Shown here: in pieces, positions 7,470 to 10,621 of the stretch | Position numbering within the stretch: position 1 is the first letter of the stretch | How the letters are laid out: every line of letters begins with the position of its first letter | NCBI GenBank assembly: GCA_022781015.1 | Contig: JALEUF010000018.1 | Span: 1-10,621 of the forward strand | Length of the DNA stretch: 10,621 nt | Reading direction: 5' to 3' | From: Caryophanales bacterium | Lineage (GTDB): Bacteria; Bacillota_I; Bacilli_A; RFN20; CAG-826 | The notes under the pieces: generated by a model | Told to the model about the DNA's origin: nothing | The model's database searches: none | What the model saw: the letters and a program-made list of their open reading frames with translations, nothing else | Program-made: the position numbers and the translations under genes

Positions 7470-7859
7470 ATGGACAACAATCAAAATTTTATAAAAGTAG
7501 GCCGAATTTCTTCTAAGGTTGAAAAAAATCTAAACATTACATTGACAAGCAACCCTTCTATTTTTCTAAACGAAGGCTTCCTAGATGCCTTAGCTAGTAA
7601 GAGGCCTAATAGTTATCCTAATGACATAATAGAGATAACTAATCTAGTCAAGAAGCCTAATTTTGTTTTTTACTTAAGAGAAAATAAGGAACTCGTGTAT
7701 GCAAAAACCTATATTTTAGACCATGCTCCGTACTTTCTTTTGCTTTATGTTTCTAGAAGTGGAAAGCCCAAAAGATGGTATGGAAAAATGTTTAAGTGCA
7801 TGCCTTTGTCTAACTGCAGCTATCTATTTAATAATTATGATTCGACTAGGATTTCCTAA
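7470..7859 (+). CDS. Uncharacterised 129-aa protein, possibly BECR-fold nuclease-like
   Basis: A small, probably cytosolic, basic protein with no signal peptide or membrane helix. I do not recognise it firmly. The pattern YPNDIIEITNLVKKPNFVFY (about residues 49-68), then a charged turn, a strand ELVYAKTYI, a strand FLLLYV and a basic turn SRSGKPKRWYGKMF (about 95-108) resembles phage Barnase-EndoU-ColicinE5/D-RelE-like (PBECR) domains, where a helix ending in NPD/KPN precedes a sheet. This is recall of a pattern, not a search result. The ATG at 7470 is preferred to the TTG at 7443; neither has a ribosome site. It is divergent from the methyltransferase gene and 33 bases ahead of the VanZ-like gene. 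No antitoxin-like partner is adjacent, so a toxin role is not supported. Confidence 0.6.
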   Translation: MDNNQNFIKVGRISSKVEKNLNITLTSNPSIFLNEGFLDALASKRPNSYPNDIIEITNLVKKPNFVFYLRENKELVYAKTYILDHAPYFLLLYVSRSGKPKRWYGKMFKCMPLSNCSYLFNNYDSTRIS

Positions 7860-7879
7860 ACTAATATCTAGTTTTGTTG

Positions 7880-7885
7880 CATAAT
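7880..7885 (+). promoter_or_regulatory. Possible -10 box of the VanZ-like gene (leaderless)
   Basis: CATAAT (5 of 6 to consensus) lies seven bases before the ATG at 7893, with no Shine-Dalgarno and no clear -35. The RNA would start at or within one base of the start codon. Confidence 0.35.
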
Positions 7886-7892
7886 TAGTTTT

Positions 7893-8348
7893 ATGAAAAA
7901 GGGAAGACTAATTATTTATATAGTTATCGAGATAATTATCTCTTCTTTTATTCTTTATACATCTACCTATACCCAGCAACACAATATCAACGAAGGTGGG
8001 GAAGTGGCTAATTTTATCAATAGGATATTCTTTGCTAACCAACTTAACGATTTTGAACTTAAGACAATGGTAGCCTTGGGTGCGAAAATATTAGGCCATT
8101 TTGGTTTATTCATGCTAGATGGATTGTTCGGTTTCATGATTTGGAAAGAATTTAAAAGCAACAAAGCTACATTACTATTTCTTATCTATGCCTTTGTTTT
8201 ATCTAACCTAGGTGAATTTATCCAATTATTCTCATTAGAAAGAAGTGCGACTATCCATGATGTGATTCTTGATTTCTCAGGTTACGTATTTATATTTATT
8301 TGTTACTTAGTTAACAAAAGAAGAACCTTATTCGTCTTTCCTAAATAA
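7893..8348 (+). CDS. VanZ-family membrane protein
   Basis: A 151-residue integral membrane protein with four predicted helices near 5-22, 67-85, 92-110 and 125-140. The polar residues that mark VanZ-like proteins are present: Lys65 and His69 (AKILGHFGLF), Glu108 and Gln111 (GEFIQLF), then Arg117, Asp123, Asp127 and Gly130 (ERSATIHDVILDFSG). VanZ was named for teicoplanin resistance, but most members stand alone with no known substrate, and no glycopeptide-resistance genes are near, so resistance should not be assumed. The start ATG lacks a ribosome site. The 3' end overlaps the convergent gene by 21 bases, with hairpin-forming sequence at the stop. Confidence 0.82.
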   Translation: MKKGRLIIYIVIEIIISSFILYTSTYTQQHNINEGGEVANFINRIFFANQLNDFELKTMVALGAKILGHFGLFMLDGLFGFMIWKEFKSNKATLLFLIYAFVLSNLGEFIQLFSLERSATIHDVILDFSGYVFIFICYLVNKRRTLFVFPK

Positions 8349-8993
8349 ATAGGAATATTTTCCTGATAAAAGGTTATTTATTAACATCATTACTAGATTA
8401 AAGGCATAAAGAATTAAGAAAGTAGCGAATACGTATGCTAAATAATATGGGTTTTTTGGATTTAAGAAATCATAAGGATATGTCTGGCTTCCATATAATA
8501 AATCATTTGGCCAGATATATGCTCTAAGCATGACAAATACCAAATAGAATAAAGGATATATCATGCTGAAGAAAGCGTTATACCATCTAACGCTACCCTT
8601 TTCATCAAAGAAAAGGAAGTCACATAAAGGAATTATTATAAGGCCTAAATTAAATAACAAACCTGGAATTGAATAGGCTACTTCATGCTCCCTAATTGTA
8701 ACCGTAAAATAAATTATTCCAGATACTAAGGCGTAAGAAATGCAAGGTAACGCTACCTTCATGTTAATTCCGGCAGGAATTCCTTTAATCCCATGTCTTA
8801 AGTCAATTGAATTAGAAATAATCTCGATAAATAAAATCAAAAGGAAAAGTAAACATGATTGGACGTTGAAATAAATTAAGGCTTCTGAAGGAGAACCAAT
8901 TTGAAGAAAATAGAAAACAGTTGCTACTAGAAACAATATAAATCCAATCGTTCTTCCTATCAATGATATTAATCTATTTTTTACTACAAACAT
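8328..8993 (-). CDS. Pr6Pr / FAR-17a-AIG1-like six-helix membrane protein
   Basis: A 221-residue protein with six predicted helices near 14-33, 38-59, 79-100, 108-129, 137-160 and 184-208. Family-like marks are YFNVQS at 41-46 (YxTxQSN-like in relatives), the W-P-N cluster at 161-163 and YPYDFLN at 172-178, all of which recall the bacterial Pr6Pr proteins related to eukaryotic AIG1/ADTRP. The eukaryotic members hydrolyse branched fatty-acid esters; that activity is not shown for bacterial ones and should not be transferred. The ATG at 8993 has only a weak upstream purine stretch. The gene is divergent from the Nudix gene and shares a symmetrical -10 region with it. Its last 21 bases overlap the VanZ-like gene. 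Confidence 0.65.
   Translation of the reverse strand: MFVVKNRLISLIGRTIGFILFLVATVFYFLQIGSPSEALIYFNVQSCLLFLLILFIEIISNSIDLRHGIKGIPAGINMKVALPCISYALVSGIIYFTVTIREHEVAYSIPGLLFNLGLIIIPLCDFLFFDEKGSVRWYNAFFSMIYPLFYLVFVMLRAYIWPNDLLYGSQTYPYDFLNPKNPYYLAYVFATFLILYAFNLVMMLINNLLSGKYSYLFRKDE
8338..8364. terminator. Weak two-way terminator-like hairpins at a convergent gene end
   Basis: Two mutually exclusive stems share one arm. TTCCTA (8338-8343) pairs TAGGAA (8350-8355), and AGGAA (8351-8355) pairs TTCCT (8360-8364). One is followed by TATTTT on the plus strand, the other by ATTTATTT on the minus strand. They lie at the 3' ends of two convergent genes. Stems are short and AU-rich, so strength is doubtful. 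Confidence 0.35.
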
Positions 8994-9019
8994 TGTTACC
9001 CATTTCTTTCGACTAGGAT

Positions 9020-9027
9020 ATTATAAT
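9020..9027. promoter_or_regulatory. Symmetric divergent -10 region, Pr6Pr-like (-) and Nudix (+)
   Basis: The palindrome ATTATAAT gives a perfect TATAAT on both strands: plus at 9022-9027, minus at 9025-9020. The plus copy lies six bases before the Nudix ATG (9034), so that RNA would begin at the start codon. The minus copy would give a leader of about 20 bases. Neither has a clear -35. Confidence 0.5.
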
Positions 9028-9033
9028 GCTATT

Positions 9034-9570
9034 ATGAAAATTTCACTCACATTAATTGATGACCAATATCCAAAAGGCGGTACACCCCATAAAAGAATAA
9101 TAGCCAGGGCTATATTATTTGATGAAAAAGGTAACATTTGTTTACATACAGTTTCTAGAGATGATGCATTTGGTAAACAAACTTATTTTGAAACCCCTGG
9201 AGGAGGAATCGAAAAGAAAGAAACTCTAGTTGAAGGTCTTCTTAGGGAAATAAAAGAAGAAGTGGGTTGTAAGGCTGAAATATTAGAAGAATTAGGAGTT
9301 GTAAAAGATTCCTACAATCTAATTTCTAGAAGGAATGAAAACCATTATTTCCTTGCAAAAGTTATTTCTTTTGGACGAAACAATCTTGTTTCTAGCGGAG
9401 ATTTGCTTATAAAGGAAACTAAGTTTTATCCTCCTGAAAAGGCAATTGAATTAATGGAAAATCAAGAAGACCATGGAGTTTCTATATTAGTTAAAAGAAG
9501 GGAACTTCCATTTCTTAAACTAGGAAAATCTAGAATCGGTTACTATTTGAACAAAAAAGAGTTGAAGTAG
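9034..9570 (+). CDS. Nudix hydrolase
   Basis: A 178-residue Mg-dependent pyrophosphohydrolase of the Nudix fold. The full Nudix box GX5EX7REUXEEXGU is intact at residues 57-79 (G57, E63, R71-E72, E75-E76, G78). It is preceded by RIIARAILFDEKGNICLH, the usual first strands, and QTYFETPGGG, which leads into the box. The C-terminal ~90 residues carry a second half with FYPPEKAIELM, typical of the substrate-side helix. The substrate (nucleotide sugar, damaged NTP or other) cannot be chosen. The start ATG has no ribosome site but a perfect -10 six bases upstream, so translation is probably leaderless. The last codons overlap the predicted promoter of the downstream tRNA gene. Confidence 0.9.
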   Translation: MKISLTLIDDQYPKGGTPHKRIIARAILFDEKGNICLHTVSRDDAFGKQTYFETPGGGIEKKETLVEGLLREIKEEVGCKAEILEELGVVKDSYNLISRRNENHYFLAKVISFGRNNLVSSGDLLIKETKFYPPEKAIELMENQEDHGVSILVKRRELPFLKLGKSRIGYYLNKKELK

Positions 9571-9590
9571 AGCCGTTAACTGAGTATATT
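9562..9590 (+). promoter_or_regulatory. Promoter of tRNA-His
   Basis: TTGAAG at 9562-9567 inside the end of the Nudix gene, a 17-base spacer, and TATATT at 9585-9590 (5 of 6 to consensus). The start would fall near 9597, five bases before the mature tRNA 5' end. Confidence 0.55.
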
Positions 9591-9601
9591 ATTCTAGCCG
9601 T

Positions 9602-9678
9602 GGCGCGATTGGTGAAACGGTGAACACATCCGGCTGTGAACCGGACATGAACGGGTTCGACTCCCGTATCGCGCCCCA
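9602..9678 (+). tRNA. tRNA-His (GTG anticodon)
   Basis: The cloverleaf folds completely: acceptor GCGCGAT (9603-9609) with ATCGCGC (9668-9674); D stem GTG (9612-9614) with CAC (9625-9627); anticodon stem TCCGG (9629-9633) with CCGGA (9641-9645) and loop CTGTGAA, anticodon GTG at 9636-9638; T stem ACGGG (9651-9655) with CCCGT (9663-9667) and loop TTCGACT. The histidine identity pair is encoded: G-1 at 9602 opposite C73 at 9675. CCA is encoded at 9676-9678. Confidence 0.97.
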
Positions 9679-9691
9679 GACTTGTAAGATT

Positions 9692-9716
9692 GAACCATGA
9701 AAATTGGTTCTTTTTT
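9692..9716 (+). terminator. Terminator of tRNA-His
   Basis: GAACCA (9692-9697) pairs with TGGTTC (9705-9710) across a seven-base loop, followed at once by six T residues (9711-9716). It lies 14 bases after the tRNA CCA. Confidence 0.8.
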
Positions 9717-9728
9717 ATTACTTTTCCA

Positions 9729-9740
9729 AATTTGCAAATT
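9729..9740. repeat. 12-base perfect palindrome
   Basis: AATTTGCAAATT reads the same on both strands. Its centre TTTGCAA recurs twice downstream, so a dimeric protein-binding site is one reading. Confidence 0.6.
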
Positions 9741-9768
9741 CTAAACGTATAAAAACCTAACTTTTTGC

Positions 9769-9783
9769 AATTTACCGTAAATT
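9769..9783. repeat. 15-base inverted repeat (7-1-7)
   Basis: AATTTAC, one central C, then GTAAATT: a perfect inverted repeat, operator-like in size. It directly follows the second TTTTTGCAA motif. Confidence 0.6.
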
Positions 9784-9851
9784 TATTTGATTATAAGCGG
9801 TTTTTTGCAAGCGAATACATTAGGCGGTTCGAATCAATATGAATGGAATTA

Positions 9852-9890
9852 ATTTAAGGCTACCTAATGCTTGGGGGAATAGCCTTAAAT
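9852..9890. repeat. 11-base perfect inverted repeat with 17-base loop
   Basis: ATTTAAGGCTA (9852-9862) pairs perfectly with TAGCCTTAAAT (9880-9890). The loop contains CCTAATG (9863-9869), which can pair with CATTAGG upstream (9818-9824). GCCTTAAA is repeated at 9909-9916 and could compete for the 5' arm. No T-run follows, so it is not an ordinary terminator. Confidence 0.7.
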
Positions 9891-10054
9891 ATATCCTTTT
9901 AGCGGTGTGCCTTAAAACACTTTTCAACGTTAAAAAATATGAACGTAAAACAAGTTGAATAAAATAGAATTATTGCTTCATAAAAAATGAATCGTAATCT
10001 AACCTGCTTTAAAATGTAATTGAAATTCCTATACTGATTATGGAGTTAAAATCT

Positions 10055-10186
10055 ATGAGTACATCGATATTAGAATCGAAGAAAACCTTGAAAGCTTTTA
10101 AAGAAGTTGATGATATTTCTTCTTGGAAAAAGAAAGCTAAAAAATATAAGAATACTAGCGAACTTAGAAAGGATTTAAACGTGTGA
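10055..10186 (+). CDS. Hypothetical 43-aa protein, coupled to the VbhA-like ORF
   Basis: A short, very basic, helical protein (MSTSILESKKTLKAFKEVDD, then SWKKKAKKYKN) that I cannot assign. The ATG has GGAG at 10042-10045, nine bases upstream, and a possible TATACT -10 at 10030-10035, which argues for real expression. Its TGA (10184-10186) overlaps the next ORF's GTG by the classic four-base GTGA arrangement, as in many toxin-antitoxin and other coupled pairs. It is the only gene here ending in TGA. It may be a shortened antitoxin-type protein or the remains of a longer gene; its size makes chance possible. Confidence 0.45.
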   Translation: MSTSILESKKTLKAFKEVDDISSWKKKAKKYKNTSELRKDLNV

Positions 10187-10392
10187 AGCACGATGCTGTT
10201 ATAAGTAATGTCTACATGAAAGGTATTAAAAAAGCAAAAGATAAAGCGTACTTAGATTTTCCAATTTCAATCGCCACCGTTGGCGGAACGATGCCAAGCG
10301 AAGAAGGTTTAAAAATTATCCAGTCGTATTCTTCTGGAAAGATTGATTATGAAACTGCGCAACTTGAAATTGCAAAACTTTATAAAAGATAA
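10183..10392 (+). CDS. VbhA-like antitoxin, probably degenerate, no Fic partner
   Basis: A 69-residue protein. Its C-terminal part, PSEEGLKIIQSYSSGKIDYETAQLEIAKLYKR (38-69), matches the pattern of VbhA-family antitoxins, which bind Fic AMP-transferases (typically S/P-E-E...Y-GEI-EEA--I--Y). In true members the preceding helix carries [S/T]xxxE[G/N], whose Glu blocks ATP in the Fic active site. Here that place reads SIATVGG (29-35) with no Glu. Fic normally lies next to its antitoxin; here an unrelated convergent gene begins 40 bases after the stop. The GTG start at 10183 is favoured by AGAAAGGA at 10166-10173 and coupling to the upstream ORF; an internal ATG at 10216 would give 58 residues, also a family-like size. 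Codons such as GCG, ACG and AGC seem commoner than in neighbours, suggesting transfer. Confidence 0.6.
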   Translation: MKHDAVISNVYMKGIKKAKDKAYLDFPISIATVGGTMPSEEGLKIIQSYSSGKIDYETAQLEIAKLYKR

Positions 10393-10404
10393 AAAATATT
10401 TTTT
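10391..10404. terminator. AT-only palindrome between convergent genes
   Basis: AAAAAATATTTTTT is a perfect 14-base palindrome overlapping the TAA of the VbhA-like ORF and lying 28 bases beyond the convergent gene's stop. It has A and T runs on both strands and might end transcription both ways, but without G-C pairs it would be weak. Confidence 0.3.
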
Positions 10405-10432
10405 GATGATTCCCTTTTCTTTAATTAATAAC

Positions 10433-10621
10433 TTATGGATGTAACGAAATGTTACTATTTACATCGCCTTTATTTAAATCAGAACAAGAACGTTCGGCAA
10501 TAAAATTCAAGTGGTCACCACAACGTTCAAGATTACCGACTAGATTAATGAATACATTAGAGCTTTGAGGCTTACATTCACCTCTTTCTAACCTTTTTAA
10601 ATGGGCATTTACCATATCGGT
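10433..10621 (-). CDS. Na/Pi-cotransporter family protein, PhoU-like C-terminus (partial)
   Basis: Only the last ~62 codons are in the window, and the frame is open to the right edge. HLKRLERGECKPQSSNVFI followed by LVGNLERCGDHLNFIAER is the final helix pair of a PhoU-like domain, with the NLER-GDH metal-binding helix intact. The RGEC segment is more typical of the PhoU-like tail of NptA-type sodium/phosphate symporters than of free PhoU, hence the call; free PhoU remains possible. Such proteins move phosphate across the membrane or tune its uptake. After the PhoU helix there is a short polar tail ending in LHP. The promoter and the membrane part are outside the window. Confidence 0.75.
   Translation of the reverse strand, partial: TDMVNAHLKRLERGECKPQSSNVFINLVGNLERCGDHLNFIAERSCSDLNKGDVNSNISLHP

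Larger units (their letters stand above)
9717..10054. other. Repeat-rich stretch without a convincing gene
   Basis: No gene is supported here. One 39-codon frame (9839-9958) has no ribosome site and a non-protein-like sequence. The stretch does contain an unusual density of perfect inverted repeats, annotated separately, three TTTGCAA motifs at 9731-9737, 9764-9770 and 9804-9810, and a wider inverted pair TTCAAC (9923-9928) with GTTGAA (9954-9959). It could be a large regulatory region, an unrecognised RNA, or the decayed remains of an insertion next to the tRNA gene. Confidence 0.6.

Noticed and set aside
7893..8348. Glycopeptide resistance gene
   Set aside because: VanZ-family membership alone does not imply resistance, and no vanHAX-type genes are nearby.
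7841..9020. Shared TTCGACTAGGAT at 7841-7852 and 9009-9020 region
   Set aside because: A 12-base match is expected a few times in 10 kb, one copy is coding, and the spacing to the -10 boxes differs.
9825..9834. T-loop-like GGTTCGAATC, perhaps a tRNA fragment or att site
   Set aside because: The flanks do not form a T stem, there is no CCA, and it does not match the tRNA-His 3' end.
9839..9958. 39-codon ORF in the repeat-rich stretch
   Set aside because: It has no ribosome site, its length is within chance, and it is built across the inverted repeat.
1513..10041. ATACTGATTAT at both 1513-1523 and 10031-10041 as a shared operator
   Set aside because: An 11-base AT-rich match is expected by chance, and it is not symmetrical.
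10009..10191. Minus-strand 60-aa ORF
   Set aside because: It is the antisense shadow of the 43-aa ORF, with no ribosome site or family pattern.
10055..10207. Reading TGA as tryptophan (genetic code 4)
   Set aside because: All clear genes are full length with TGG for tryptophan and no in-frame TGA, so the standard bacterial code fits.

Overview
The window is low-GC DNA with standard-code genes: tryptophans are TGG, and stops are nearly all TAA or TAG. Strong AAGGAGG ribosome sites precede some genes. The gene content (TetR-controlled ABC export operon, DegV, VanZ-like and Pr6Pr-like membrane proteins, Nudix enzyme, tRNA-His with encoded CCA) fits a low-GC Firmicute, probably a Bacilli lineage near Erysipelotrichia or Acholeplasma-type bacteria. 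That placement is inferred from style only.

Layout. 1-920 is the C-terminal part of a class-3-type aldehyde dehydrogenase. It abuts, stop codon to stop codon, a TetR-family regulator on the minus strand. Divergent from the regulator, and sharing an overlapping -10 region with it, is a tight operon (1575-5794) of two paralogous ABC ATPases and one permease with a very large loop of about 520 residues. The regulator probably controls this exporter and itself. A strong hairpin at 5837-5869 ends the operon and also holds the ribosome site of the next gene, a DegV/FakB-type fatty-acid-binding protein broken by one in-frame TAA.

6701-9570 is a run of single genes alternating in strand: a SpoU RNA methyltransferase (-), an unassigned 129-aa protein that may have a BECR-type nuclease fold (+), a VanZ-family membrane protein (+), a Pr6Pr-like six-helix membrane protein (-) and a Nudix hydrolase (+). 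Two convergent pairs overlap at their 3' ends. Two of these genes, and possibly a third, have a -10 box about 6-7 bases before the ATG and no Shine-Dalgarno site, which suggests leaderless mRNAs.

9602-9678 is tRNA-His with its own promoter and terminator. It is followed by about 340 bases without a convincing gene but with several perfect inverted repeats. Then come two tiny translationally coupled ORFs; the second resembles the VbhA-type antitoxin of Fic toxins but lacks the inhibitory glutamate and has no Fic gene beside it. The window ends in the C-terminus of a Na/Pi-cotransporter-type protein with a PhoU-like tail (-). No CRISPR array, insertion sequence, rRNA or recognisable complete defence system is present. 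The best leads are the orphan VbhA-like ORF and its repeat-rich flank, the degV break with its hairpin, the symmetric divergent promoters and the 129-aa protein.
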